Assembly: GCA_023383015.1 (NCBI GenBank)
Contig: JAHDXW010000027.1
Coordinates: 1 to 56,813 of the forward strand
DNA length: 56,813 nucleotides
Origin: Paracoccaceae bacterium
GTDB lineage: Bacteria; Pseudomonadota; Alphaproteobacteria; Rhodobacterales; Rhodobacteraceae
Reading direction: 5' to 3'
The notes beneath the pieces were generated by a model. The model worked only from the letters and a program-made list of their open reading frames with translations. It made no database searches and was not told the origin of the DNA. A program made the translations under genes and the position numbers. Every line of letters starts with the position of its first letter. The first letter of the stretch is position 1. Below, in pieces: positions 45,617 through 55,086 of this stretch.

Positions 45617-47574
45617 CGCGCCAGCTCCGCGACATGGCAGGCGACCGCGCGACCGTCGAGCGGCCGCAGTTCGGGCACGGTGCTGCGGCACTGTGGCCGC
45701 CCGGCACCAAGCGCGCAGCGCGGTGCAAAGGCGCAGCCGTCCGGCAGGGCCCCGATCAGCGGCGGCTCGCCGGCGATAGCCGGCAACATCCGGTCGGCCG
45801 TGCCTTTCCGCAGCCTCGGCGTCGACAGCCGAAGCGCGCGCGTGTAGGGATGCCGCGGATCGCCGAACACCCGCTCGACGGGCCCGGTCTCGACTATTCT
45901 GCCGGCATACATCACTCCGACATCGTCGGCAAAGCGGGCAACCAGCCCGAGGTCATGGGTGACCAGCAGCATCGCCATGCCTCGCTGGCGCTGGATGTCG
46001 CGCAGCAGCGTCAGGATCTGCTGCTGGATAGTGACGTCGAGGGCGCTCGTGGGCTCGTCGGCAAGCAGGATGCGCGGCGCCTGTGCGAGGGCGATCGCGA
46101 TCACGATCCGCTGCTTCATCCCGCCCGAGAACTGGTGGGGATAGGTGTTCAGCCGGCGTTCGGGATCCGAGATCTGGACGTCCCGCAGCAGCGACACCGC
46201 CGCCCGCTGCGCCTCCCGGCGGGAAAGTGACCGGCCGGTAGTGATCGCCTCGACAATCTGGTCGCCGACCGTCATGACCGGGTTGAGCGCGCTTGCCGCA
46301 TCCTGAAAGACGACGCCGATGGCGCGGCGGCGCAATTCCCGGATCGCGGCGGCCGACAGCCCTGCGACGTCGCTGCCCGCAATGACGAGCCGCCCGCCGG
46401 TGACCGCCGCCTGCCCCGCCGGCAGCAGAGTGGCGATCGCGCGCAGAAGCGTGCTCTTCCCCGACCCCGACTCGCCCACCACCGCAAGCGTGCGCCCGGC
46501 CACGAGATCGAGGTCGACTCCGCGCACTGCGGCAACATGGCCAGACTCGGTCAAGTATGACACTTCGAGATCGCGCGCGGAAACGACCGCTTCGGCGGGC
46601 GGCACGGCCCATGCCGCCTCCTGCGCCGTCCGGGCAGCCGAAGGCGTCCGGCCGCGCCGGCGGAAGCGGCGCGGCAGGCGCGTCGCGGTGGGGTCGTAGA
46701 TGGTGCGCAGCGCCTCGCCGAGGAGATTGAAGCCAAGTGCCGAGACGGCAAGGAAAAGGCCCGGGAAGGTTGCGAGGTAGGGATGGCTGCGAATGTATGA
46801 CCGGCTTTCCCCCAGCATCGTTCCCCACTCCGGCTGGGGCGGCTGCACGCCGAGCCCGAGAAACCCGAGCCCCGCGGCCGCAAGCAGGGTCGAGGCGAAC
46901 AGCAGGCTGGCAAGCGTCACCAGGATGCCCGCCATGTTGGGCAGGACGTGCAGCGCCAGCACCCGCAGGGGCGCGCTTCCGAGGGCGACATTGCCCTCGA
47001 CGAAGGGCTCGGCAATGACGCTCATCGCCACCGCCCGCGACGTGCGCACGAAGACCGGGATCGCGACGATGCCGACCGCGAGGATGACGTTCTGGGTGCT
47101 GGCGCCGAGGATCGCGACGATCGCAAGGGCGAAGACAATGTCGGGGAAGCTGAGCATGATGTCGACGCCGCGCATCACCAGCATGTCGAACCAGCCGCGC
47201 TGCCAGGCCGCCATCAACCCCAGCGGGACGCCGACCACGAAGGCAACCGCCACTCCGCCGATGCCGATGCCGAGCGAGGCCCTCGCGCCGGTCAGCACCC
47301 GGCTCAGCACGTCGCGGCCAAGCTGGTCGGTGCCGAACCAGTGCGACGCGGAGGGCGGCTGCAGCGTCGCCGCGAAGTTCTGGGCATAGGGGTCGAGCGG
47401 TACGACATAGGGGCCGATGGCCGCCAGCACCGCATAGAAGCCCACCAGGACCAGGCCGATCAGGCCCTTGGGCTGGCGGACGAGCCGCCCGAGATCCTCC
47501 AGCCGAGCCCGGCGCCGAGATCCCGCGTGGGCCCTCGCGGCTGCATCGGCCGGTCTGGTAGCGGTCTCTGCCAT
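45613..47574 (-). CDS. Dpp-type ABC transporter, permease fused to ATP-binding protein (DppC-DppD)
   Basis: A 653-residue natural fusion. Residues about 30-300 are a DppC-type permease (GTDQLGRDVLSRVLTGARASLGIG, EAA loop near RVLALHVLPNMAGILVT, six helices). A short Arg-rich linker (about 300-335) follows, then a complete ATPase: Walker A VGESGSGKST, QFSGGMKQRIVIAIA signature, LLADEPTSALD Walker B, and the C-terminal DGCAFAPRCALG extension. Such fusions occur in scattered proteobacterial Dpp-type systems. It is 13 bases after the DppB-like gene. Confidence 0.93.
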
Positions 47575-47587
47575 CCCCGCCGCCCCT

Positions 47588-48511
47588 CTAGCGCGTCGCG
47601 GGCTGGCGCGTTCGCGGGTCCAGCCACTGGGTCAGCAGGTCGGTCGCCAGATTGATGACGATGAAGAACACGGCGAACATGAGGATGCAGTACTGGATGA
47701 TCGGGTAGTCGGAACTGCCGACAGCCTGCACCAGCAGCCGCCCGAGGCCCGGGACGCCGAACACCGTCTCGGTGATCACCGACCCGCCGAGCATGGCGCC
47801 GAACTGCACGCCCGCGACGCTGACGGCAGCGATCAGCGAATTGCGCAGGGCATGCACGAGGATGACGCGCAACTCGCTCACTCCCTTGGAGCGGGCGGTG
47901 TCGAGGTAGTCCTTGCCCATCACCTCGAGCAGGTTGGCGGTGACCAGCCGGCTGAAGGTGGCGGCCGGACGAGTTGCGACCACGAGGATCGGCAGCACGA
48001 AATGGGCCGGCGTGCTGGCCCCCGCGGCCGGCAGCCAGCCGAGGTTCACCGCGAACAGCCAGATGCACAGCAGCCCCAGCCAGTAGATCGGCATCGAGAT
48101 GCCGGCCAGCGTCAGGACGGTGATGGCGGTGTCGGTCAGCGTGCCCTGGCGCAGAGCGCAGGCAACCCCCGACAGCGCACCGACGACAAGGCCCACGAGA
48201 AGGCCGCCCACGGCGATGGCAAGCGTCGTGGGCAGGCGCTCGGCGATCTCCAGCGCCACGGGCCGGCCCGTGCGGAACGAGGTCGCCAGCTCGGGCTCGA
48301 ACAGGCCCCGCAGGAACAGGATGTAGCGGGTGCCGAGGGGTTCGTTCAGTCCCAGGAAATCGCGGATGGCCGCGATCTCCTGGTCGGTTGCCGTGGGGCC
48401 GGCCAGGATGACGGCCGGATCCCCGGGGATCATGTCGACGAACCAGAAGACGAGCACGGAGACTACCAGAAGCGCCGGCACGGCAGCGGCGAGCCTTCTG
48501 ACGACGAACAT
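47588..48511 (-). CDS. Dpp-type ABC transporter permease (DppB-like)
   Basis: A 307-residue inner-membrane permease with the DppB layout: FVVRRLAAAVPALLVVSVLVFWFVDMIPGDPA at the N-terminus, LGLNEPLGTRYILFLRGLFEPELATSFRTGRPV, six helices, and the EAA loop ARSKGVSELRVILVHALRNSLIAA. It partners the permease half of the fusion protein. The substrate class cannot be told from the permease. Confidence 0.94.
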   Translation of the reverse strand: MFVVRRLAAAVPALLVVSVLVFWFVDMIPGDPAVILAGPTATDQEIAAIRDFLGLNEPLGTRYILFLRGLFEPELATSFRTGRPVALEIAERLPTTLAIAVGGLLVGLVVGALSGVACALRQGTLTDTAITVLTLAGISMPIYWLGLLCIWLFAVNLGWLPAAGASTPAHFVLPILVVATRPAATFSRLVTANLLEVMGKDYLDTARSKGVSELRVILVHALRNSLIAAVSVAGVQFGAMLGGSVITETVFGVPGLGRLLVQAVGSSDYPIIQYCILMFAVFFIVINLATDLLTQWLDPRTRQPATR

Positions 48512-48541
48512 CTCCCCGCTCCCTGTGCCCGCGCCGCCGCG

Positions 48542-50080
48542 TCAGCGTTCGACGGTGACGTTCTGGAACAGCATCGTCTCGTCGGGACGCACCTCGAAGC
48601 CCTTCACTGCATCGCCGACGCCCATCGCCTGCTTTTGGTACCACAGGAAGACGAAGGGCTGCTCGTCCCAGATGATCTGCTGCACCTCGCCGTAGATCTC
48701 CTTCTGCTGGCCAGGATCGGTCGTGGCACGGCCGAGGCGCAGGAGGTCGTCGACCCTTGCGTTGCTGAATCCGGTGCGGTTGGCGCCGACGCCGGTATAG
48801 AAGAGGCGGTAGAGCGTGTAGTCCATGCCGGCGGTCGCGCGGCCGACCATTCCCATGTTGTCCAGGCGGGCATCCGGCAAGGTGTTGATGACGCCGCTCC
48901 AGGTGCCGCGGTCGACGATGTTGGCCTGGACGTTGATGCCGATCGACTGCCACAGCCCCTGCAGCGCCTGACAGACCTGGACATCCTTGATGTAGCGGCC
49001 GGTCGGGCAGGTCATCGTCAGCGACAGCTGGCCCGGGCCATAGCCGGCCTCCGCCAGGAGCGCGCGGGCCCGCGCGGGATCATAGGGCAGCGGTTCGAAC
49101 GTGCGGCGCAGGTCGTCCTGCGTGCCCGGACCGACCATGCCGACCGACGGGGTCCCGAGGTCGCCCAGAACACCCTTCGCGATGCCGTCCCGGTCGACCG
49201 AGATGTTCAGCGCCTGCCGAACCCGCGCGTCGGTCAGCGCCCCGCGCAGGACGAGTTCCATGTTGATGGAGAACATGCTGGGAAGGAGCCGCACGTCGGC
49301 GTGGTCAAGCGCCTGGATGGCAGGGATCGCCTCGGGCGGCACGCGCTCGGCGATGTCGACGTCGCCGGTCTCGAGCAGCGCCATGCGCGAGCCGTCCTCG
49401 GGCACGACGATGAAGGTGATCCTCGTCAGCGTCGCCGGCGTTGGCCCGTCATAGGACGGGTTGGGCACAAGGCTGATGCGTTCGCCGCCGATGTAATCCT
49501 CCACGATGTAGGGGCCGCTGCCGACCGGCCGGCGGCCGTATTCCGCCCCCATCGCCTGCGCGGCCCCGACATTGACGATCATCGCCGCCGAGTTCGCCAG
49601 CAGCATCAGCGCATGGCCGTTCGGCTCCGAAAGATGGAACTCCACCGTATCCTCGCCGACCGCGACCGCCTTGCCGAGCGAGGCATAGAGGCCCGCGAAG
49701 ATCGAGCCGGTGGCGGGGTCGAGAAGCCGGTTGAATGACGCCGCCACCGCCTCGGCATTCAGCGGATCACCGTTCGAGAAATGCCGGCCGGTGACCAACT
49801 TGACGGTCAGGACCATTCCGTCGGCGGAATAGAAGTGCTCGGTGGCCAGATCCGGCACGATGTTGTTGGTCGGGCCGAGCCGGTAGAGTCCGTTCAGGAC
49901 AAGGAGATCGATCGCATTGCCGATTGGCAGGGAATTGGTCAGCGGATCCAGCGTGTCGGGGTCGATCCCTACCGCAACGCGCAGCTCGCCGCTCGGCTGG
50001 GCCGCCACCGCCAGCGGCGTTGCAAGGCACATCAACACCAGGGTCACTCGGCGCAGGGTCTGGTTCGGCAACATCGACAT
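48542..50080 (-). CDS. ABC transporter substrate-binding protein, family 5 (DppA/OppA-like)
   Basis: A 512-residue periplasmic binding protein with a signal peptide (cleavage near AVAA|Q, about 27). SBP_bac_5 features: DPDTLDPLTNSLPIGNAIDLLVLNGLYRLGP, GSGPYIVEDYIGGERISLVPNPSY, DARVRQALNISVDRDGIAKGVLG, and ARALLAEAGYGPGQLSLTMTCPTG. The ATG at 50080 has AAGGGGATA upstream; the extension to 50242 is unsupported. First gene of the operon, divergent from the LysR gene. It determines what enters: by context an N-acyl amino acid, opine or small peptide-like compound. Confidence 0.94.
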   Translation of the reverse strand: MSMLPNQTLRRVTLVLMCLATPLAVAAQPSGELRVAVGIDPDTLDPLTNSLPIGNAIDLLVLNGLYRLGPTNNIVPDLATEHFYSADGMVLTVKLVTGRHFSNGDPLNAEAVAASFNRLLDPATGSIFAGLYASLGKAVAVGEDTVEFHLSEPNGHALMLLANSAAMIVNVGAAQAMGAEYGRRPVGSGPYIVEDYIGGERISLVPNPSYDGPTPATLTRITFIVVPEDGSRMALLETGDVDIAERVPPEAIPAIQALDHADVRLLPSMFSINMELVLRGALTDARVRQALNISVDRDGIAKGVLGDLGTPSVGMVGPGTQDDLRRTFEPLPYDPARARALLAEAGYGPGQLSLTMTCPTGRYIKDVQVCQALQGLWQSIGINVQANIVDRGTWSGVINTLPDARLDNMGMVGRATAGMDYTLYRLFYTGVGANRTGFSNARVDDLLRLGRATTDPGQQKEIYGEVQQIIWDEQPFVFLWYQKQAMGVGDAVKGFEVRPDETMLFQNVTVER

Positions 50081-50425
50081 GCGTATCCCCTTCGGACTGG
50101 CTGGGTGGTATTCCCGGCGGCCGGAGCATCCGGTCGCGTGGCACTTGAAGGCAGATCGCCGGCGTGCTTTGGGCATGCGCCCGCAGCCCGGCAGGACGCT
50201 ACCTCGATAGCTGGCACCGGAAGATAACGCAAATTCCCGCACTTGTTATTTCCATAACTCCATGTTATGGGAAAAGGTCTTTCGGGCAGGTGCTTTCGGC
50301 TTCTTGGCCTGCCACCGGGGCCTCTGATTTCCCGGGGCGTTGTGGTTCTCTTGCCCCGGCCCAGATCGCACAGCCGCTCGGGACCGCGGCCGGCGCGCAA
50401 TGCCTGCCCGAACGGATCAGGGGCA
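50081..50425. other. Divergent promoter region of the LysR gene and the ABC operon
   Basis: About 345 bases with no supported gene. The A+T-rich patch at 50220..50280 holds two ATAAC/GTTAT half-site pairs (see 50224..50270). Promoters for both directions should lie around it. Confidence 0.5.
50224..50270. promoter_or_regulatory. LysR-type operator for the ABC/deacylase/dehydrogenase operon
   Basis: CCATAAC-TCCAT-GTTATGG at 50252..50270 is a perfect 7-5-7 palindrome containing the LysR T-N11-A core (ATAAC-N5-GTTAT). A second pair, ATAAC at 50224 and GTTAT at 50245, lies just to the left, giving the usual recognition-site plus activation-site layout of LysR regulators. It is between the divergent LysR gene and the importer gene. 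Confidence 0.7.
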
Positions 50426-51346
50426 ATGAACTACCGGCAGATCGAGATCTTCGCGGCGATCATGGAGTGCGCCTCGATCACCGAGGCCGCCGTCCGCCTG
50501 CACCTCTCGCAGCCGGCGGTGAGCAAGTCCCTGAAAATCCTTGAGGACGAGCTTGGCCTTCGGTTGTTCCTGCGGACCACGAGGGGACTGCGCGCCACCG
50601 ACGAGGCGCGCGAGCTTTATGCAGAGGCCAGTCGCGTGATCATGGGCTTCGGCCATCTCCGCACCTTCGCCCACAACCTGCAGAATCTGCGCCATGCCCG
50701 GATCATCGTCAGCGCGATGCCGGCCCTGTCGCTGAAGTGGCTGCCTGAGGTGTCGGCCGAGTTCGTGCGCCTGTATCCCGATGTCGCGCTCGAATTCCAC
50801 TCCCGGAGTTCGCCGGAAACTGTGCGGCTGGTCGCCCAGGGCGAGGTCGATGTCGGTATCTCGCAGGCCCGGTCGGACGATCTGTCCGTGCATCGCCAGA
50901 GGATATTCGACCTCGCCACCGTGTGTGCGCTGCCGGTCGGCCATACCCTCGCGCACAAGCCGGTCCTGCGCGCCCAGGACATGCAGGGGCAGGCGGTCAT
51001 CTCGCTGTCGGCCGGCGACGAGTGCCGGCGGCTGTTCGAGGCGACACTCGTGTCGGGGGGCGTCAGGATTCGGTCGCGGATCGAGGTCGCCCTCGGGGCG
51101 ATGGTCTGCGCGATGGTGGACGCGGGCTGCGGCATCGGCCTCGTCGATGTCGAGACCGCGCGGGCGAAGCCCTGGGGCAACATCGCCTTCCGGCCGTTCG
51201 AGCCGTCGATCAAGGTGCCAATCTACGCCATGCGCAATGTCGGCAAAGCCCCCAGCCTTGCCGTCCGTCGGTTCATCGAGCACGCCGCCCGGCGCGTGCC
51301 GAGGCCATGGAACGAGACCCCGTCTGCGGACGGTCTGCCGGCCTGA
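50426..51346 (+). CDS. LysR family transcriptional regulator
   Basis: A 306-residue regulator. The N-terminal winged helix-turn-helix MNYRQIEIFAAIMECASITEAAVRLHLSQPAVSKSLKILEDELGLRLF is standard LysR. The effector domain (about 90-295) is of the periplasmic-binding-protein type (IIVSAMPALSLKWLPEVSAEFVRLYPDVALEFHS). The ATG at 50426 follows AGGGG; the 53-residue upstream extension is unconserved. Divergent from the ABC operon, so it should activate that operon in response to the imported compound or a derivative. OoxR-, OccR- and NocR-like regulators play that part in opine systems. Confidence 0.93.
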   Translation: MNYRQIEIFAAIMECASITEAAVRLHLSQPAVSKSLKILEDELGLRLFLRTTRGLRATDEARELYAEASRVIMGFGHLRTFAHNLQNLRHARIIVSAMPALSLKWLPEVSAEFVRLYPDVALEFHSRSSPETVRLVAQGEVDVGISQARSDDLSVHRQRIFDLATVCALPVGHTLAHKPVLRAQDMQGQAVISLSAGDECRRLFEATLVSGGVRIRSRIEVALGAMVCAMVDAGCGIGLVDVETARAKPWGNIAFRPFEPSIKVPIYAMRNVGKAPSLAVRRFIEHAARRVPRPWNETPSADGLPA

Positions 51347-51380
51347 CATGGCCCACCGGCCATCTTGCCCCAGGGCGGAC

Positions 51381-51408
51381 GGAAGGGGCCGCGTCAGGAA
51401 GGGGCCGC
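51381..51408. repeat. Direct repeat GGAAGGGGCCGC between lysR and ubiV
   Basis: The 12-base unit occurs at 51381..51392 and 51397..51408, in the 81-base gap between convergent genes. No clear terminator stem is built from it. Confidence 0.3.
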
Positions 51409-51427
51409 CGCCTTCGCGGCACGCCGG

Positions 51428-52339
51428 TCAATGAGCGGTGCCCAGCCGAGCGATGTGGCGGTAGCCGGCCACGCCGTGGAAGAAGCCGTTGCTGAAGCTG
51501 ACGCCGGCACAGATTCCGGCAAGCCGGGCCCGCGCCTCGGTGGCGTCGCACATTCCGCCGAGATGGTCCGCAAAGACCCGCGCCACTGCCACCATGTCGA
51601 CGGCCTGCGGCAGCAGCCGGGCGTGGCTGACCCCTGCCGCGGCAAGTTCTGGCAGGGCTTCAACAAGCTCGACGTAGCTCTCCGACTGCGTCTGGATGCC
51701 GTTCACGCGCAGCAGCGGCTTGCCGTCCAGCGTCAGCAGCGGCATCCCGTCGGGGTCGTCCTCGCACACGAACTGGCAGTTGTCCTTGTGCCGGCCGTGG
51801 GCGCGCGCGTGGTAGCAGCGGGCCGAGACGGCCAGCGGCGCGCGGCCGAACACCTGCACCTCCACGCCAACCCCCAGCGCCCGCGCCGCCCGCGCCGCCA
51901 CGGCGGCCGAGTGGCCGGGCAGCTCGGCCGGCAGGCAGACGTGCGTTGCCCCCTGCCCGGCCATCCAGGCGATCGTCGCCTCGTTGTAGGCGTTGAGGAA
52001 CGGGCCGATGCGGTGTGGGCGCCGGCCGCGGTCCATCAGCCCGGCGGCGTTGTTGACCTCGACCTCGTGGTCCTCGGCCGCCATCAGCCCCGCAGTCGCC
52101 TCGCGCTCGCGCTTGAGCATGACCTCGGCGAGCGACGACAGCACGACGCGCTTGCCGCCGCGCTCGAGCCGCTCGATCGTCGCCGGCAGGTCGGGTTCGT
52201 GGAAGGGCGCGCGCTTGGAGCAGATCACCTCGCCGAGATAGACGGTGCCGACCGGCGCCTCGTCGGCGATGCGAGCGTAGAAGTCGCGCCTGATGTCGGC
52301 CGGCCAATGGTAGGCGAGCGGCCCGAGCGTCAGTTCCAT
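51428..52339 (-). CDS. ubiV: UbiV, O2-independent ubiquinone biosynthesis (U32 family)
   Basis: A 303-residue U32-family protein that together with UbiU hydroxylates ubiquinone precursors without oxygen. The [4Fe-4S] ligands match the UbiV pattern: Cys40 (EVICSKR), Cys175, Cys188 and Cys192 (C-x12-C-x3-C). LTLGPLAYHW at the N-terminus and VEVQVFGRAPLAVSARCYHAR are UbiV-typical. Last gene of the operon, 4 bases after ubiU. Presence of UbiT, U and V together makes the assignment firm and separates it from YhbU/YhbV collagenase-like naming. Confidence 0.93.
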   Translation of the reverse strand: MELTLGPLAYHWPADIRRDFYARIADEAPVGTVYLGEVICSKRAPFHEPDLPATIERLERGGKRVVLSSLAEVMLKREREATAGLMAAEDHEVEVNNAAGLMDRGRRPHRIGPFLNAYNEATIAWMAGQGATHVCLPAELPGHSAAVAARAARALGVGVEVQVFGRAPLAVSARCYHARAHGRHKDNCQFVCEDDPDGMPLLTLDGKPLLRVNGIQTQSESYVELVEALPELAAAGVSHARLLPQAVDMVAVARVFADHLGGMCDATEARARLAGICAGVSFSNGFFHGVAGYRHIARLGTAH

Positions 52340-52343
52340 CGCC

Positions 52344-53363
52344 TCATCTCCACTTCTTCGTCTGGAACGCGCCCTGCGTTTCCTTCTGCCCCTCGGTCAG
52401 TGCGACCAGATCGGCCAGGTCGGGGTCGTGGCCGGAGCGGATCGAATCGACGGCGCGACGGAAGGCGCCGACAACCTGACGGACGTAGCTCTTCGACCGC
52501 TGGCGCCCCTCGATCTTGAAGGCATGCACGCCCGCGGCCATCAGTTCGGGCAGCAGCCGCCCGAGGTTGAGGCTCACCGGCTCCTCGAACGCATAATAGC
52601 CCTCGGGCCGGTGCGGGGCAGCATAGCGGCCCTTGCAGATTGTCGGGTAGCCCGCGGTCTCCCCGGCTGCGAAACGGTCGATCGTGAAGCCCGACAGGCA
52701 GCTCCGCATCGTTCCGTCGTCGGCGCGCTCGAAGGTGACCTCGGCGGCCGGCGAGCAGACGCCGTCGAGGTTCGTCGACTGGCCGGTCAGCCAGTTTGTC
52801 AGGCTGCAGCGGCCCTCCACCATCAGCCCGTGGTTGCCGAAGACGAAGGTCTCGATCTCGCAGGGAATCTCGCGCCTTATCGCCCGGATCTCGGGGATCG
52901 TAAGGATCCGCGGCAGCACCACCCGCCGCACCCCGAAATGGGTGCAGTAGTAGCGGATCGCCTCGGGGCTCGAGGCGGCGGCCTGCACCGACAGGTGCAG
53001 CCGGGCGCGCGGCCAGGTCTCGGCGATGTGGCGCGCCACCCCCATGTCGGCGACGATAAAGGCATCCACGCCCGCCCGCATGCCGATTGCCGCCGCCTCG
53101 TGCCAGAGCGCGAGCTGCCCCGCCGGCGGATAGGTGTTGACCGCCAGAAGAACCTTCGCGCCGCGGGCATGGGCGAAGGCGACCGAGGCTTGAAGCTCTT
53201 CGGGAGTGAAGTTCAGCCCGGGGAAGTTCCGGGCGTTGGTCGCGTTGCGCAGCCCGCAATAGACGGTGTCGGCCCCCGCCTCGACGGCGGTGCGCAGGGC
53301 CGCGGGGGTGCCCGCCGGGCAGACCAGTTCGCCCGCGGCCGAGAAGTCCTCTGCGCCGGTCAT
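52344..53363 (-). CDS. ubiU: UbiU, O2-independent ubiquinone biosynthesis (U32 peptidase-like)
   Basis: A 339-residue U32-family protein, partner of UbiV. ELVCPAGTPAALRTAVEAGADTVYCGLR at the N-terminus, FVFGNHGLMVEGRCSLTNWLTGQSTNLDGVCSP in the middle and FKIEGRQRSKSYVRQVV near the end. Cysteines in GRCSL, GVCSP, SCLSG and TICKGRY supply the [4Fe-4S] ligands. Its ATG overlaps the ubiT stop (ATGA). By family it uses prephenate as the hydroxyl donor, a statement from the E. coli work. Confidence 0.94.
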   Translation of the reverse strand: MTGAEDFSAAGELVCPAGTPAALRTAVEAGADTVYCGLRNATNARNFPGLNFTPEELQASVAFAHARGAKVLLAVNTYPPAGQLALWHEAAAIGMRAGVDAFIVADMGVARHIAETWPRARLHLSVQAAASSPEAIRYYCTHFGVRRVVLPRILTIPEIRAIRREIPCEIETFVFGNHGLMVEGRCSLTNWLTGQSTNLDGVCSPAAEVTFERADDGTMRSCLSGFTIDRFAAGETAGYPTICKGRYAAPHRPEGYYAFEEPVSLNLGRLLPELMAAGVHAFKIEGRQRSKSYVRQVVGAFRRAVDSIRSGHDPDLADLVALTEGQKETQGAFQTKKWR

Positions 53364-53863
53364 TGGCGGCCACTCCGCCGACGCAGCGCAGCCAGGATCG
53401 CCCGCCCCGGCGGGCCGAAAAGGTCGGCCGCCTCCTGCGCCACCGAACCGTCCATGTCGTCGAGGGCGTTGCGGAGCGACACGACCGCCTCGGTGTTGCC
53501 CGATATCGTCAGGTCGCGCGAAAAGAACGCGGCATCGCCGTCGCTCTCCCCGTCGACCAGCGAGAGGAGCAACAGGAAGCGACCCTCGATGCGGGCCTCG
53601 TGCGGGGGCAGCCGGTTGCGCGGCACGGCGCGCAGCAGCGGCGCCTCGGGATCGGGGCGCAGGTGCAGCGCGAAGGGCAGCTCCTGGGGAACGATGACGA
53701 AGTCTGAACGCTCGTAAGGCGCGACACGGGCGAAGATCTCGGGGTGGCGCGCGGCGATGCGCCGCACGATGCGGTCAAGCACAGGGCGCAGGACGGTGCA
53801 GACCAGCCCCACCGGCAACAGCGGCGGGAACGGGATCGGCGCGAGGGTCTTGGTTGCGGTCAT
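53360..53863 (-). CDS. ubiT: UbiT, SCP2-domain lipid-binding accessory protein
   Basis: A 167-residue SCP2 (sterol carrier) domain protein that binds ubiquinone intermediates for UbiU-UbiV. The N-terminal hydrophobic segment PFPPLLPVGLVCTVLRPVLDRIVRR is followed by DFVIVPQELPFALHLRPD, FLLLLSLVDGESDGDAAFFSRDLTISGNTEAVVSLRNALDD, the UbiT signature. GGAGG lies six bases before the ATG at 53863. The ATG overlaps the nnrS stop, and the stop overlaps ubiU. A very long frame through this gene into nnrS is a shadow. Confidence 0.92.
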   Translation of the reverse strand: MTATKTLAPIPFPPLLPVGLVCTVLRPVLDRIVRRIAARHPEIFARVAPYERSDFVIVPQELPFALHLRPDPEAPLLRAVPRNRLPPHEARIEGRFLLLLSLVDGESDGDAAFFSRDLTISGNTEAVVSLRNALDDMDGSVAQEAADLFGPPGRAILAALRRRSGRQ

Positions 53864-55086
53864 CGGTGCCTCCACAGGCCGGTCTGAACTGCCTTCGCGG
53901 CGCGCGCCCGCAGCAGGAGCGGCCCGTACAACACGGCGAAGCCGCCGTAGGCGGCCACCCATGCCGTACCCGCGACCACATGCAGCCAGCCCGCATGCCA
54001 TGGCCAGACGCCCGCCGCGAGCCGCGCCGCGACGGTGGCCACCAGCGCGAGGTACACCACGACCGTGGCCGGCCCCGCCGTCAATGCCTGTCCGGTGTGG
54101 CCAAGCGTCGCCCGGGTCATCACCGCAAGCGTCATCAGCCCGACCGCACCGGCCATCCAGAGGTGCTGGGCGGCGGCCCCGAGGGCCGCACCGGGCCACA
54201 GGAGCGCCGCGGCCAGCCCCAGCGCACCGAGCGGCAGAAGCGCATAGCCCGCATGCAGGACCCAGACGAGCGGCTCGGACCGCGTCCGCTCGCCGGCCCA
54301 GCGCGCCAGCCGCACGAGATGGAGGCAGCCCGCGGCGGCGAGCAGGATGGCCGTTGCATGCGCCTGGGGCGCCGCCACCCACAGCAGCAGCGCGGCGAGC
54401 AGGACAAGCAGCGCCACCCGGTCGAAGGCCTGCATCGGCGCTGCCGGCAGCCGGCCCGGCCCGCGCCGGACCAGCCAGTTGCGGGTAAAGGACGGCACGA
54501 TCCGCCCGCCGATCACCGCAATCATCATCATCGCCGCTCCGATACCGATGCGCAGCCCGTAGCCTTGGGCGGGCAGTCCGCCGGCCGCCTCCCAGTGGAA
54601 GACGGCGTTGCCGGCGGCAAAGGCGGCGAGCATCGCAAGCACGATCAGGTTGCGCCAGTTGCGCCCGGCGACGATCTCGCGGGCGATGACCGCGGCAAGC
54701 GTCACCGGCATGGCAAGATCGGCGACGGCGACCGCAAGCGCGGGCAGCCCGCCGCCCAGCGTCACCGCCAGCCGGCCGGCGATCCACAGCGCGAAGAGCG
54801 CGCCGAGCGGCCAGCCGACGATCGGCAGCCGGCCGGTCCAGTTCGGCACGGCCGTCAGCAGAAACCCCGCGACGACCGCCGCCAGATAGCCGTAGAGGAA
54901 GGCATGCGCGTGCCATCCCACGGGGTCGAAGTGGCTGGGCAGCGACAGCGTTCCGGCCAGCATCGCCACCCACAGCACCATCGCCAGCGCCGCCCAGACG
55001 GCCGCGCCGAGGAAGAACGGCCGGAAGCCGTAGGTGAGCAGCGCGGGGCCGCGCCAGGTACGGATCTGTTCGGCGGTGCTGGTCAT
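53860..55086 (-). CDS. nnrS: NnrS family heme-copper membrane protein
   Basis: A 408-residue polytopic membrane protein of about 12 helices, matching NnrS: ALLTYGFRPFFLGAAVWAALAMVLW at the N-terminus, GWHAHAFLYGYLAAVVAGFLLTAVPNWTG, IGGRIVPSFTRNWL, HATAILLAAAGCLHLVRLARW and VMTRATLGHTG. The conserved histidines are likely heme or copper ligands. NnrS protects against nitric oxide and is part of denitrification regulons. Both ends overlap neighbours (cyclo-ligase upstream, ubiT downstream). Confidence 0.94.
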   Translation of the reverse strand: MTSTAEQIRTWRGPALLTYGFRPFFLGAAVWAALAMVLWVAMLAGTLSLPSHFDPVGWHAHAFLYGYLAAVVAGFLLTAVPNWTGRLPIVGWPLGALFALWIAGRLAVTLGGGLPALAVAVADLAMPVTLAAVIAREIVAGRNWRNLIVLAMLAAFAAGNAVFHWEAAGGLPAQGYGLRIGIGAAMMMIAVIGGRIVPSFTRNWLVRRGPGRLPAAPMQAFDRVALLVLLAALLLWVAAPQAHATAILLAAAGCLHLVRLARWAGERTRSEPLVWVLHAGYALLPLGALGLAAALLWPGAALGAAAQHLWMAGAVGLMTLAVMTRATLGHTGQALTAGPATVVVYLALVATVAARLAAGVWPWHAGWLHVVAGTAWVAAYGGFAVLYGPLLLRARAAKAVQTGLWRHR

